A DNA stretch of 64,000 bases from Alphaproteobacteria bacterium HT1-32 (GCA_009649675.1 WJPL01000001.1:1694469-1758468); one strand, 5' to 3'; shown: positions 36,471 through 46,177, counted from the first letter of the stretch. Notes: generated by a model not told the origin, from the sequence alone. A program made the numbers and translations.

Positions 36471-39400
36471 ACAGCATTCTGCCACCGGGTGCCCCCAATC
36501 CGAACGAACAGCAGCGCAAGGCGGCGGACCCCCGGGCGTCGGTCTGGGTGTCGGCCTCTGCCGGGTCGGGCAAGACCAAGGTTCTGACCGACCGGGTGCT
36601 GACCCTGTTGCTGACAGGTTCTGCCCCGGAACGGGTGCTCTGCATTACCTTTACCAAGGCGGCAGCGGCGGAAATGTCGAACCGCATCTCGGCTCAGCTC
36701 GGCAAATGGTCGACGCTGCCGGACAATGCGGCGCTGATTGCTGACCTGACAAAACTCCTTGGTCGTGCGCCGACGGACGCCGAACAGATTCGCGCCCGCC
36801 GCCTGTTTGCAACGGTGCTGGATACGCCGGGCGGTATGAAAATCCAGACGGTTCACGCTTTCTGCCAGTCCGTGTTGCAGCGGTTTCCGCTGGAAGCCGG
36901 GATCAGCCCGAATTTTGTCGTGCTGGATGAACGTGATGCCCGGGTGCTGCTGAAATCTGCCATTGATGATCTGATCGCGCTGGCCGGTTCCGGTGGCGAC
37001 CCGGTGCTGGGTGAGGCCATGGCGGTGCTGACCCGCCGCACCCATGAGACGACATTTCCTGATCTGATCTCGGCCCTGATGGGTGAACGGGGACGGATAG
37101 CCCGGATACTCGAACGCCATGCTGATGCGACATCGCTGCATGATGCGGTCTGTGATGTTCTCGGTCTTGACCCTGCTACGACGTCGGAAGGGCTGGAACA
37201 ACAGTTCTGCGCCAGCGCCAGTTTTGATGATGCGGGGTTACGCCGGGCACTGGATGTGCTGGATCAGGGTGGCAAGACGGATCAGAAAAACCAGCCTGTT
37301 CTGGCCCGCTGGTTGTCTGCCGACCCCGTTGCCCGGCGGTCGATGACTGACGATTATCTGGGTATCTATCTTACCGGCAAGGACGAGATTCGGGCAAAGC
37401 TCTGTACCAAGGCCGTTGAGACCCTGGCACCGGGTACAGGAGATATCCTTTATGTCGAGGCTGTTCGCTGTGAGGCTTTTCTGGAAGCCCGCAAGGCGCT
37501 GACCGTCGCCGAGGCGACGCTGTCCCTGCTGACGCTGGCTGACCGTCTCAGCACCCGCTATGCCCGCATGAAGGCGCTGCGCAATGTGCTGGATTATGAT
37601 GATCTGATTCTGAAAACCCGCGATCTGCTGGCGGTTGAAGGCAATGTCGGCTGGGTTCTGTTCAAGCTGGATCGCGGTATCGATCATGTTCTCGTTGATG
37701 AGGCACAGGATACCAACCCGGAACAGTGGGAAGTGATCGAACGCCTGACCGGTGAATTTTTTGTCGGAGAATCGGCGCATGAGCGCCCGCCGACGGTTTT
37801 TGCGGTGGGTGACGGCAAGCAGTCGATCTACAGCTTCCAGCGGGCTGATCCGCGAGAATTCGTCCGGATGCGGGAGCGGTTCAAGACCAAGGCAACAGCG
37901 GCAGAGCGTAACTGGGCAGAAGTGCCGCTGCAGATGTCATTTCGCTCCACCACTTCGGTACTGGCGGCGGTTGACCATACCTTCGCCAGTCCCGCTGTCA
38001 GTGATGGCGTGGCCATTGGTGAGAGTGAAATTCGTCATTATGCCTGGCGCAGCGGTCATGCCGGGCTGGTTGAACTCTGGCCGCCGGTCGAGCCGGATGT
38101 CACTGATGATCCCCCGGCCTGGAAGCCGCCGCTGGAGGCTCAGCTGGGTGAAAGTGCCCCGGCGCGGGTGGCGGGCCTGATTGCCGATGATATTGCCGGA
38201 CGGATTACCCGTGGCGAGATGCTGGCCAGTCGCGGGCGGCCGCTCCGCGCGTCCGATTTTCTTGTGCTTGTCAGAACCCGTGGTCTGTTCGTGGAACATC
38301 TGGTGCGGGCGCTGAAGGCGCGGGATGTGGAGATCGCCGGGGTCGACCGGATGATTCTGAAGGAACAGATTGCGGTTATGGATCTGGTCGCTCTGGGCCG
38401 GTTTCTGTTGCTGCCGGAAGATGACCTGAATCTTGCCTGCCTGCTGAAAAGCCCGCTGATCGGTCTGACGGAAGACGAGTTGTTCGGGGTGGCCTGGAAT
38501 CGCCCGGCACGGCTGTGGGATGCCCTGCGTGATTCTTCGCTGCCGAATGCGGTCGCCGCGACCCGCTGGCTGCACGATCTGCTGGCACAGGCAGATTATA
38601 TCCGCCCCTTCGAGCTGTATGAACGGGTACTGGATGGCGACGGGGGGCGCAAAAAATTCCTCGGGCGGCTGGGTCAGGATTGTGCAGACCCGATCAACGA
38701 ATTCATCAATCTCTGTCTTAATTTTGAACGCAGCAACACGCCGTCCCTGCAGGGTTTCCTGCACTGGTTCGAAACCGGCGATGTCGAGATCAAACGTGAC
38801 CCGGAGTCCGGTGAAAGCGACACCGTGCGGATTATGACTGTGCATGGCGCGAAGGGTCTTCAGGCGCCGGTGGTCTATCTCCCGGACACCCTGCAGGCGC
38901 CGTCACGGGGTGCCCTGATTCAGTGGGATCCGGATAAAGAGGGTGGGGGCATGCCCCTCTGGTCGCCGCAGGCCCCGCTGGACAGCGCCGAGGTGAAGCG
39001 CCGCAAGGAACTTGGCAAGGTGATGCGGGATGCGGAATATCGGCGGCTGCTCTATGTCGCGATGACCCGGGCTGAGGACAGGCTGTATATCTGCGGCTGG
39101 AAGAACCGGCAGAAAGAGCCGGAGGGCTGCTGGTACAATCTGATCCTGAATGGTCTCGAAGGTAACGCCGCGGAGATTACGGATGCCCGGTTTGAAACTC
39201 CGATATTGCGGCTGGAAAACGACCAGACACGGGAGCCCTCGACCGAACAGCATGATCTGACCGAAACCCGTATTCTGCCATTGCCGGACTGGGCGCTGCG
39301 GTCTGCCCCGATAGATCCGGAGCCGTCTGACCCGCTAAGTCCGTCGCGCCCGGATGAGGAAGACCCGCCGGTCCGCTCACCGCTGACGGACGGGGATAAC

Positions 39401-39910
39401 CGGGACCGCTTCCTGCGTGGCAAGCTGGTTCACCGGATGCTGCAAAGCCTGCCGGATATTGACCCGGCCCGTCGCGGTGATGTGGGGGCGGCCTATCTGG
39501 CGCAACCGGGCCACCGGCTGAGTGAAAGCCAGCAGGAAGCCATTCTGACGGAAACGCTGGCGGTCATGAGCAGACCGGATTTTGCTGATCTGTTCACCGG
39601 GGCTGCGGTCGCCGAGGCTCCGATTGTCGGGACGGTACAGACGCAGGCCGGTCCGCGTGTTGTCTCCGGCCAGATTGACAGGATTGTGATCATCGATGAC
39701 CGGGTGCTGGTGGTGGATTACAAGACCAACCGCCCGCCACCGACAGACGCCGCCGACGTGCCGATGATCTATCTCCGGCAGATGGCGCTCTACCGGCGTT
39801 TGCTGATGACGATTTATCCGGGAAAAACAGTTGATTGCGCTTTGTTATGGACGGACGGACCAATTCTGATGAGACTCCCCGTTGAGTCGATGGAACGTGC
39901 CGCGCCTTGA
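36467..39910 (+). CDS. addA: double-strand break repair helicase/nuclease AddA
   Basis: A 1147-residue UvrD-family helicase fused to a nuclease. The Q motif NPNEQQ and Walker A SAGSGKT (31-37) are followed by VDEAQDTNPEQWE (Walker B, about 407), the QSIYSFQRADP motif and MTVHGAKGLQAPVVYLPDT motif V. The C-terminal nuclease has VVDYKTNRPPP (about 1082), with RGKLVHRMLQSLP as its N-terminal helix. AddA forms the alphaproteobacterial counterpart of RecBCD with AddB. The next gene trxA lies 91 bp later. Confidence 0.95.
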   Translation: MNSILPPGAPNPNEQQRKAADPRASVWVSASAGSGKTKVLTDRVLTLLLTGSAPERVLCITFTKAAAAEMSNRISAQLGKWSTLPDNAALIADLTKLLGRAPTDAEQIRARRLFATVLDTPGGMKIQTVHAFCQSVLQRFPLEAGISPNFVVLDERDARVLLKSAIDDLIALAGSGGDPVLGEAMAVLTRRTHETTFPDLISALMGERGRIARILERHADATSLHDAVCDVLGLDPATTSEGLEQQFCASASFDDAGLRRALDVLDQGGKTDQKNQPVLARWLSADPVARRSMTDDYLGIYLTGKDEIRAKLCTKAVETLAPGTGDILYVEAVRCEAFLEARKALTVAEATLSLLTLADRLSTRYARMKALRNVLDYDDLILKTRDLLAVEGNVGWVLFKLDRGIDHVLVDEAQDTNPEQWEVIERLTGEFFVGESAHERPPTVFAVGDGKQSIYSFQRADPREFVRMRERFKTKATAAERNWAEVPLQMSFRSTTSVLAAVDHTFASPAVSDGVAIGESEIRHYAWRSGHAGLVELWPPVEPDVTDDPPAWKPPLEAQLGESAPARVAGLIADDIAGRITRGEMLASRGRPLRASDFLVLVRTRGLFVEHLVRALKARDVEIAGVDRMILKEQIAVMDLVALGRFLLLPEDDLNLACLLKSPLIGLTEDELFGVAWNRPARLWDALRDSSLPNAVAATRWLHDLLAQADYIRPFELYERVLDGDGGRKKFLGRLGQDCADPINEFINLCLNFERSNTPSLQGFLHWFETGDVEIKRDPESGESDTVRIMTVHGAKGLQAPVVYLPDTLQAPSRGALIQWDPDKEGGGMPLWSPQAPLDSAEVKRRKELGKVMRDAEYRRLLYVAMTRAEDRLYICGWKNRQKEPEGCWYNLILNGLEGNAAEITDARFETPILRLENDQTREPSTEQHDLTETRILPLPDWALRSAPIDPEPSDPLSPSRPDEEDPPVRSPLTDGDNRDRFLRGKLVHRMLQSLPDIDPARRGDVGAAYLAQPGHRLSESQQEAILTETLAVMSRPDFADLFTGAAVAEAPIVGTVQTQAGPRVVSGQIDRIVIIDDRVLVVDYKTNRPPPTDAADVPMIYLRQMALYRRLLMTIYPGKTVDCALLWTDGPILMRLPVESMERAAP

Positions 39911-40001
39911 CGTGTCGCCGTTCCGGTCCCAGATATCGGGCAAATGAACCCACCCCTGCGCCGCCGATGATCGGGCGGCCCCACGACAAGGATGATGAAA
40001 T

Positions 40002-40322
40002 ATGAGCACCAAGGCAGTTTCCGACGAAAGCTTCGATGAAGACGTTCTCAAATCCGACCACCCGGTTCTGGTCGATTTCTGGGCAGAATGGTGTGGCCCC
40101 TGCAAGCAGATCGGCCCGGCTCTGGAAGAACTCGCTGCCGAACTTGGTGACAAGGTAACGGTTGCGAAGGTCAATATTGATGACAACCCGATGACCCCGT
40201 CCAAGTACGGCGTCCGCGGCATCCCGACCCTGATGCTGTTCAAGGGTGGCGATGTTGCCGCAACCAAGGTCGGCGCGCTGCCGAAAAGCCAGCTGTTTGA
40301 CTGGGTCAAAGGCGAGATCTGA
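40002..40322 (+). CDS. trxA: thioredoxin 1
   Basis: A 106-residue thioredoxin. The active site is WCGPC (C31 and C34) in [11 protein letters not shown]; the cis-Pro is in [11 protein letters not shown]. Standard single-domain length with no signal peptide, so it is cytoplasmic. AAGGATGATG supplies the ribosome-binding site. Following addA with a 91-bp gap is common alphaproteobacterial order. Confidence 0.97.
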   Translation: MSTKAVSDESFDEDVLKSDHPVLVDFWAEWCGPCKQIGPALEELAAELGDKVTVAKVNIDDNPMTPSKYGVRGIPTLMLFKGGDVAATKVGALPKSQLFDWVKGEI

Positions 40323-40346
40323 GCCAGACTCGTTATCTGACTGAAT

Positions 40347-40389
40347 AAAAAGCCCTCATCCTGAAACAAGTTCGGGATGAGGGCTTTTT
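40347..40389. terminator. bidirectional terminator between trxA and the hydrolase gene
   Basis: AAAAAGCCCTCATCC and its perfect complement GGATGAGGGCTTTTT form a 15-bp stem around a 13-nt loop. The A-tract and T-tract at the base let it work on both strands of this convergent gap. Confidence 0.92.
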
Positions 40390-40415
40390 CATGTCTGACG
40401 GGTTGTCTCTGTCGC

Positions 40416-41129
40416 TCAGGCTATCGTCGCGTGCCAGTCACGAATCGCCTTCAGCAGGGCGGCGGGTTGTTCCACGGGGGTCATATGGCCGCAATCCGGG
40501 ATGATGGTGAGGGTGGCATTCGGGATGCCGTCGCGCAGCTCCTCGGCTTCCTCGATGCCGCGCAGACGGTCCTGATCGCCGGTTACGACCAGCGTCGGGC
40601 AGGAGATGTTGCCGAGTGTCGGGCGTTCATCTGTGCGCCGGATTGACAGCTGGTTGAGGAAAGCCTGCCGTCCCAGACGTATCGACATGGCATGCAGGCG
40701 CTCGATAAGTACCTTGTTTGTCTCGATATCCGGATGCAGGGCACGGGACAGGGCCTTGCGCGAAATCCCCCTGTAGGTCCGGGTTTCCTGAGCCGCCAGC
40801 GCGACCCGGTTACGCTCGCGCCGGACATCCGTGTCACCACGGGCAGATGAGTTGATGATGACCAGCCCCTGTATAAGGTCAGGGGCCAGCAGCGCCAGTT
40901 TCCGGGCGGCAAATCCACCCATGGAGAAACCGATGGCCAGCGTCGGGCCGGTCAGGCTGGCGGCAAGAGTCTGCGCCATCTGGTCGAGGTCGCCGGATGC
41001 TGACAGATCACCAAACCGGCAGTCACCAATATCTGCCAGTCCCGGCAGGATATCGCTCCACAAATCATCATCACACATGAATCCGGGCAACAGGATAAGA
41101 TCCGGTCTGGCCGGGGCAGGCTTTGCCAT
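40416..41129 (-). CDS. alpha/beta-fold hydrolase
   Basis: A 237-residue alpha/beta hydrolase. The nucleophile elbow is GFSMGG (Ser near residue 88), the oxyanion loop LLPGFMCDD opens the fold, and the catalytic His is in CGHMTPVEQP near the C-terminus. The acid is likely the Asp in VVTGDQDRLRG. Substrate is unknown. Its start overlaps the stop of the LysR gene upstream by one base, so the two are probably cotranscribed. Confidence 0.85.
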   Translation of the reverse strand: MAKPAPARPDLILLPGFMCDDDLWSDILPGLADIGDCRFGDLSASGDLDQMAQTLAASLTGPTLAIGFSMGGFAARKLALLAPDLIQGLVIINSSARGDTDVRRERNRVALAAQETRTYRGISRKALSRALHPDIETNKVLIERLHAMSIRLGRQAFLNQLSIRRTDERPTLGNISCPTLVVTGDQDRLRGIEEAEELRDGIPNATLTIIPDCGHMTPVEQPAALLKAIRDWHATIA

Positions 41130-42025
41130 CAGGCAATCTCCTCAATGATTTTCCGCAACCAGACATGGGCTGCATCATTGTCTGTACGCCGATGCCAGTA
41201 CAGGGACCAGTCAAAACCGGATTCTGTCAGCGGAGAAGGGGAGAACGTCAGATTGCGTCCTGTAACAAGGCGGGTTGCGATGCTTTCGGGAACGACCGCC
41301 AGCAGTTCGGTCTGTTCAATGATTTCCGGCAGGGCAAGCCAGTGCGGCAGGGTCAGCACGATCCGGCGTTTCAGGCCGGCGGCGGCCAGTTGGCGGTCGA
41401 TAAAGCGATCATCCAGCGGGCTTTGTGAGACCCGGATCTGCGGCAGGGAGGCAAATGTCGCGGCTGTCAGTGTGGTGTTATCCAGGGCCGCTTCGGCACG
41501 GGTCAGGCAAACCAGCCGGTCAACGAACAGGATTGCCTGCCGGATCGACTTCGGTGCTGACAGGCCGGTTGAAACCGCGAGGTCAATATCCCCCCGTTCC
41601 AGTGCATCGACGGTAGCTTCCGGCGACAGATGGACAACTTCGAGGCTGATGCCTGGTGCTGTTTCCGCCAGATGCTGAAGCAGTTTCGGCAGGATGAGGG
41701 CAGACAGCAGGTCAGACAGCCGCAGGCGGAAGGTCATCTGGCTGGCGGCAGGGTCAAACCCCTGTGGTTCCTCGATCAGGCGGTTGATTTCCTTCAGCAG
41801 CCGGCTGACCTCAGGTGCCAGCTGGGTCGCGCGTTCCGTCGCTGCCATGCCGCCGCCCTGGCGGACCAGCAGGTCATCGCCAAACAGATAACGCAGCCGG
41901 CTGAGAGCCGCACTCATTGCCGGCTGGCCAAGACCAAGCAGGTCGCCCGCGCGCCCGACATGGCGGGTTCGCATCAGGGCGTCAAAGGCGACCAGCAGGT
42001 TCAGGTCAACACGGCGCAGATTCAT
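41129..42025 (-). CDS. LysR-family transcriptional regulator (NodD/PcpR-like)
   Basis: A 298-residue LysR protein beginning RRVDLNLLVAFDALMRTRHV, the opening seen in the NodD/PcpR branch. The HTH is AGDLLGLGQPAMSAALSRLR (about 28-47), then a substrate-binding-like effector domain. Possible targets are the cotranscribed hydrolase or the haloacid dehalogenase gene just upstream (4-bp gap), which would make HAD-lysR-hydrolase one unit. Confidence 0.88.
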   Translation of the reverse strand: MNLRRVDLNLLVAFDALMRTRHVGRAGDLLGLGQPAMSAALSRLRYLFGDDLLVRQGGGMAATERATQLAPEVSRLLKEINRLIEEPQGFDPAASQMTFRLRLSDLLSALILPKLLQHLAETAPGISLEVVHLSPEATVDALERGDIDLAVSTGLSAPKSIRQAILFVDRLVCLTRAEAALDNTTLTAATFASLPQIRVSQSPLDDRFIDRQLAAAGLKRRIVLTLPHWLALPEIIEQTELLAVVPESIATRLVTGRNLTFSPSPLTESGFDWSLYWHRRTDNDAAHVWLRKIIEEIA

Positions 42026-42029
42026 CCGG

Positions 42030-42740
42030 TCATTCGGTCAGGGCCGCCGCCAGTTCCGTGAAGTCTGAAGTGATGAGGTCCGGCTGGTGCGGGGTTTCGC
42101 CAAAGGGCCGTTTGCGGCGGTCAATGAAGGCGGCGCGCATACCCCAGCATTTCGCCCCGATGCAGTCAAAGGCGTGATTGGCAACGAACAGGCAGTTCGA
42201 GCGGTCTTCACCGATGATTTCGGCCGCCGTCGCATAGGTTTTCCAGTGCGGTTTGAAATAGCCGGATTCCTGAACCGAAATTACATGGTCGAAGGGGAAA
42301 CCGATATGCGGCTTTGCGGCTTCCAGCATGTCGCGGTCACCATTCGACAGAATGGCGAGCTTGTAGCCAGCCTCGCGCAGGCGGGCCAGTGCCGTCAGCA
42401 CATCCGGAAAGGGTTTCAGTTTTTCAATCTCGCCGACCAGCCAGCGAACTTCGTCCTGTGTGTAGCTGATGCCGCAACGGTCCATGACAAAACTGACAGC
42501 GCGGTGGCCGATCTCGCGGTAGGGGGTATGGCCGCGATCGCCAAGCGCGTCGATCATTGAATTTTCAAAATGGGTGCGTCGCCACCAGGTCACAAAACGA
42601 TGGGCTTCACCATCCCAGCCTTTTTTCTTCAGAAACGGCGTGGCGATTTCAGTGAGGCCTTTCTGCATATCGACGATGGTGCCGTATTGATCAAAGACCA
42701 GAACACGGGTTTCACGGGCGAGAACGGATACTGAGGTCAT
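42030..42740 (-). CDS. haloacid dehalogenase type II family hydrolase
   Basis: A 236-residue HAD-superfamily protein. The nucleophile Asp is in VFDQYGTIVD (canonical FDxYGT of type II 2-haloacid dehalogenases), motif II is the SNGD Ser/Asn region (AILSNGDRDML), and motif III/IV includes FKPHWKTYATAAE and FVANHAFDCIGAK. Family members hydrolyse L-2-haloacids, but many relatives are phosphatases or unknown, so function is inferred only. The start follows a GGAGATAAT region. Confidence 0.83.
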   Translation of the reverse strand: MTSVSVLARETRVLVFDQYGTIVDMQKGLTEIATPFLKKKGWDGEAHRFVTWWRRTHFENSMIDALGDRGHTPYREIGHRAVSFVMDRCGISYTQDEVRWLVGEIEKLKPFPDVLTALARLREAGYKLAILSNGDRDMLEAAKPHIGFPFDHVISVQESGYFKPHWKTYATAAEIIGEDRSNCLFVANHAFDCIGAKCWGMRAAFIDRRKRPFGETPHQPDLITSDFTELAAALTE

Positions 42741-42779
42741 GAATTATCTCCGGTAAGGGGATGACCTTTATCACCTGAA

Positions 42780-42860
42780 AACAAACATTATCAAAATCGA
42801 TATTAGAAATCATTATATTAATAGAAATGATATTTTTGGAGATGATCATTCTATGTCTCC
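42780..42860. promoter_or_regulatory. AT-rich divergent control region with an inverted repeat
   Basis: The gap between the HAD gene and the c-type cytochrome gene is strikingly AT-rich against the GC-rich coding DNA. It holds AATCATT and AATGATA-type half sites in the stretch AATCATTATATTAATAGAAA, reminiscent of metal-regulator or other dyads, and a nearby GATGATCATTC. Likely holds the promoters of both divergent genes; the binding protein cannot be named. Confidence 0.4.
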
Positions 42861-42960
42861 AATTGATGCAGGGCAGATATTCGCCCCTGTACATCACTAC
42901 GCCTCGTCGCTAAATCAGGGTCATGGGTATTAACTGCAGGTGATGAGGAGAATTTCCGTG

Positions 42961-43371
42961 ATGAAACTGACTGTAGCCGCGACCACCGTTCTGCTGGCTG
43001 CCGGGATGTTTGCCGGTGCCGCACAGGCTGCCGGTGATGCGGCCAAGGGCAAGACCGTCTTCAAGAAATGCGCTGCCTGTCATTCGTTTGATGCTGAACA
43101 GAGAAAGCCGGGACCGACGCTGGCCGGGCTGTTCGGGCGAAAAGCCGGTGTTGTCGAAGGTTTCAAATATTCCAAGGATATGGTCGCCGCAGGTGAAGCC
43201 GGACTGGTCTGGAATGAACAGGGCTTTGTTGATTACATGGCCGACCCGAAAGGATATATCGGCAGCTTTATTGACAAGAAAAAAGCCGCCACCCGCATGG
43301 CATTTGCCGGTCTGAGGAAAGAGTCTGAGCGCGATGACCTGCTGGCTTATATGCTGGAACAGGTGAAGTAA
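42961..43371 (+). CDS. c-type cytochrome (cytochrome c2-like), exported
   Basis: A 136-residue class I c-type cytochrome. A signal peptide (about 1-24, ending AQA) is followed by the haem motif CAACH (C37, C40, H41). RMAFAGL holds the likely axial Met, in the usual C-terminal position. Cytochrome c2-like proteins shuttle electrons in the periplasm. The ATG at 42961 follows GAGGAGA by 9 bp; a GTG one codon earlier is also possible. Confidence 0.9.
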   Translation: MKLTVAATTVLLAAGMFAGAAQAAGDAAKGKTVFKKCAACHSFDAEQRKPGPTLAGLFGRKAGVVEGFKYSKDMVAAGEAGLVWNEQGFVDYMADPKGYIGSFIDKKKAATRMAFAGLRKESERDDLLAYMLEQVK

Positions 43372-43408
43372 GCACCGTTTTAAGGTTCTGACGTAACCGG
43401 GTAAAGAA

Positions 43409-43437
43409 AAAGGCGGTGCCCGGGGGGCACCGCCTTT
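43409..43437. terminator. terminator between the cytochrome and TRAP permease genes
   Basis: AAAGGCGGTGCC and GGCACCGCCTTT form a perfect 12-bp stem with a CGGGG loop. Symmetric A and T ends suit the convergent layout. Confidence 0.85.
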
Positions 43438-43462
43438 CGTGTTTGTGGTTCAGATAACCGGA

Positions 43463-46078
43463 TCAGGCGGGTTCACCCTCACGGCGACGGCGCTGGATCA
43501 TGATCAGCCCCGCCAGCAGGATGAGTGCCGGAATGTAGAAAACTTCCTTTGGCATCCGTTCTGACTCGACTTCGACTTTCTTGATGACCCAGTCCAGGTC
43601 AATGCCCTGTTGCTCGGCATAGCCGCCGAAGGTCACGTTATCGACCATGGTCTTGCCGTCAGTCGTGATTACTTCGATCCCGGCGGCTTTGGCCAGACGT
43701 TCAGCACCCGGTCCGGCCGGACCCAGCGGCAGGCTGACTGTTTTCTCGACAATCTTGCCGGATCCCAGTTCCTCACCTTCAAGGGTGGCCCGGATGGCGC
43801 CATCCGCCGGAGAGGATTCTGCCAGTTGCACAATGGTTGCCGGATCGACCTTCTGATAAGGCTCTTCGACGATATCCAGCCAGAAGCCGGGCCGGAACAG
43901 GGTGAAGGCGATGATCAGAAGCAGGGCCGATTCCCACAATTTCGAGCGGGCAAAGAAGTAGCCCTGTGTCCCCGCAGCGAACAGCAGCATGGCTATGGTT
44001 GCCACCACAAAGACAAACCCGGCCTGTACCCAGCCGACGTCAATCAGCAGCAGGTCCGTGTTGAAGATGAACAGGAAGGGCAGGGCAACGGTTCGCAGCG
44101 AATAGAAGAACGCCGTGAACCCGGTCTTGATCGGGTCCGCATGGGCAACGGCCGCCGCTGCAAAGGATGCCAGTCCCACAGGGGGTGTCACATCCGCCAT
44201 GATGCCGAAGTAGAAGACGAACAGATGCACCGCGATCAGGGGGACGATCAGCCCGTTTGAGGCACCAACCTCAACGATGACACCGGCCATCAGTGAGGAG
44301 ACGACAATGTAGTTTGCCGTTGTCGGCAGACCCATGCCCAGGATCAGCGAGAAGATCGCCACCAGTATCAGCATGAAGATCAGGTTGCCGCCGGACAGGA
44401 ATTCGATGAACTCACCGACGATCTGATGTGCACCGGTCAGCGAGATGGTGCCGACAATGATGCCGGCAGCACCGGTCGCCACGGCAATCCCGATCATGTT
44501 CCGGGCACCGGCAATCATGCCGTCGATAACCTCGTTCCAGCCCTGCCGGAATGAGGCGCCGAGATCACCCCGTGCCCGCATCATGGCTTTCAGCGGATGC
44601 TGGGTCAGCTGGATGAAGATCATACCGATGGTGGCCCAGAAAGCGGCCAGACCCGGTGACAGACGTTCGATCATCAGGCACCAGATCAGCACCAGAATCG
44701 GCAGCAGGAAGTAGAAACCTGCACGGGATGTCGGGCCGGTCTCCGGCAGCGAGACGACCTCGGCATTCGGATCATCTTCTTCCAAATCCGGTGCGCGGGC
44801 CGACACATAGAGCAGGCCGAGATAAGCAACAACGAACAGGACGGCCACCGCATAGATGGTTGCCTGACCAAAGACATCCTTGGTCCAGCCGAGACCGTAA
44901 TAGATCCCCATGGCAAGAGCGCCGGTAATCACGAAACCCAGGATGATACCCGTCAGCTTCTGGATCAGGGTCTTGGCAACACCCGGTTTCGGCAGGCCCT
45001 TCATATTCGCTTTCAGGGCTTCCAGATGGACGATGTAGAACAGCGCGATATAGGAGATGACCGCCGGCAGCAGCGCATGCTTGACGACTTCGAGATAACT
45101 GATGCCGACATATTCGGTCATCAGGAAGGCCGCAGCCCCCATGACTGGCGGCATGATCTGGCCATTCACCGAGGAGGCGACTTCAACCGATCCGGCTTTC
45201 TCTGCCGAGAAGCCGACACGTTTCATCAGCGGAATGGTGAAGGTGCCGGTGGTCACCACATTGGCGATGGAGGAGCCGGAAATCAGGCCGGTCATGGCAG
45301 AAGACACAACAGCCGCCTTGGCCGGACCGCCCCGCAGATGGCCGAGCATGGCGAAAGCCAGCTTGATGAAATAGTTGCCGGCACCGGCCTTGTCGAGCAG
45401 GGAGCCGAACAGGACGAACAGGAAGACCATCGAGGTCGAGACGCCGAGGGCGACACCAAAGACGCCTTCAGTCTGCATCCAGAAATGCCACATCGCCTTG
45501 TCCAGCGAGGCACCTCTCCACTGGATGACTTCCGGCATGAAGGGCTGGTGACCGAAAAAGACATAAATCAGGAAAACCGACGCCACGATAACCAGTGGCA
45601 GGCCAAGTGACCGGAACGTTGCAATCAGCACGGTGATCATGCCGAGAACGGAAACGACAATATCGGCCGTGATCGGCAGACCCGGTCGCGTCGATATCGA
45701 TCCCTTGAAGAAAACGAGATAGAGACAGCAGGCGGCCCCGATCAGCGCCAGGCCCCAGTCATAAAAGGGGACGCGATCGCGGGGAGAGCCTTTGAAAAGG
45801 GGATAGGCCAGTGCGGCCAGAACCAGGGCAAAAGCAAGATGAATGGCGCGTGCCTGATCCGAGGGGAACAGCACGACATTGCCGAATACTTCCGCCAGCA
45901 AGAAGGGTACGTCCGAGGCAATATAGAGCTGAAACAGCGACCAGGTCAGTGCAATTCCGGCTATCAGCTTGCCGACGAAACCGGTCGGTGCCCGTGCTCC
46001 TGTATCCGACGAGGCTACGAGATCATCGAGATCGATATCATCGATTGCCGCCCCGCCTTTTTTGTTCGTATCCGCCAT
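43463..46078 (-). CDS. fused TRAP transporter permease (DctQ/DctM fused, DUF3394 C-terminus)
   Basis: An 871-residue membrane protein. After an N-terminal cytoplasmic stretch it has about 15-17 hydrophobic segments covering small (DctQ) and large (DctM) subunit domains in one chain, including GLISGSSIANVVTTGTFTIP and MADVTPPVGLASFAAAAVAH, classic DctM motifs. After the last core helices, a periplasmic region (about residues 720-850) with DNVTFGGYAEQQGIDLDWVI matches the DUF3394-type extension of TAXI transporters. A final helix and RRRRE end it. It lies 99 bp downstream of the solute-binding gene. Confidence 0.9.
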   Translation of the reverse strand: MADTNKKGGAAIDDIDLDDLVASSDTGARAPTGFVGKLIAGIALTWSLFQLYIASDVPFLLAEVFGNVVLFPSDQARAIHLAFALVLAALAYPLFKGSPRDRVPFYDWGLALIGAACCLYLVFFKGSISTRPGLPITADIVVSVLGMITVLIATFRSLGLPLVIVASVFLIYVFFGHQPFMPEVIQWRGASLDKAMWHFWMQTEGVFGVALGVSTSMVFLFVLFGSLLDKAGAGNYFIKLAFAMLGHLRGGPAKAAVVSSAMTGLISGSSIANVVTTGTFTIPLMKRVGFSAEKAGSVEVASSVNGQIMPPVMGAAAFLMTEYVGISYLEVVKHALLPAVISYIALFYIVHLEALKANMKGLPKPGVAKTLIQKLTGIILGFVITGALAMGIYYGLGWTKDVFGQATIYAVAVLFVVAYLGLLYVSARAPDLEEDDPNAEVVSLPETGPTSRAGFYFLLPILVLIWCLMIERLSPGLAAFWATIGMIFIQLTQHPLKAMMRARGDLGASFRQGWNEVIDGMIAGARNMIGIAVATGAAGIIVGTISLTGAHQIVGEFIEFLSGGNLIFMLILVAIFSLILGMGLPTTANYIVVSSLMAGVIVEVGASNGLIVPLIAVHLFVFYFGIMADVTPPVGLASFAAAAVAHADPIKTGFTAFFYSLRTVALPFLFIFNTDLLLIDVGWVQAGFVFVVATIAMLLFAAGTQGYFFARSKLWESALLLIIAFTLFRPGFWLDIVEEPYQKVDPATIVQLAESSPADGAIRATLEGEELGSGKIVEKTVSLPLGPAGPGAERLAKAAGIEVITTDGKTMVDNVTFGGYAEQQGIDLDWVIKKVEVESERMPKEVFYIPALILLAGLIMIQRRRREGEPA

Positions 46079-46177
46079 GATCTTCCCCCTTGAAGTGCCT
46101 GGTTTTGCCTATGTCTGAACGAGTCGGGCGGATGACGGGGGCACCAGGCGGCACCCCCGTCGACCCGGTAATCAGCC

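Noticed and set aside
42030-42740. Assigning dehalogenase activity to the HAD protein
   Set aside because: The FDxYGT motif fits type II dehalogenases, but many relatives have other substrates, so the call is kept at family level.
43409-43437. A possible REP element after the cytochrome gene
   Set aside because: A plain perfect stem with A and T ends in a convergent gap is fully explained as a terminator.
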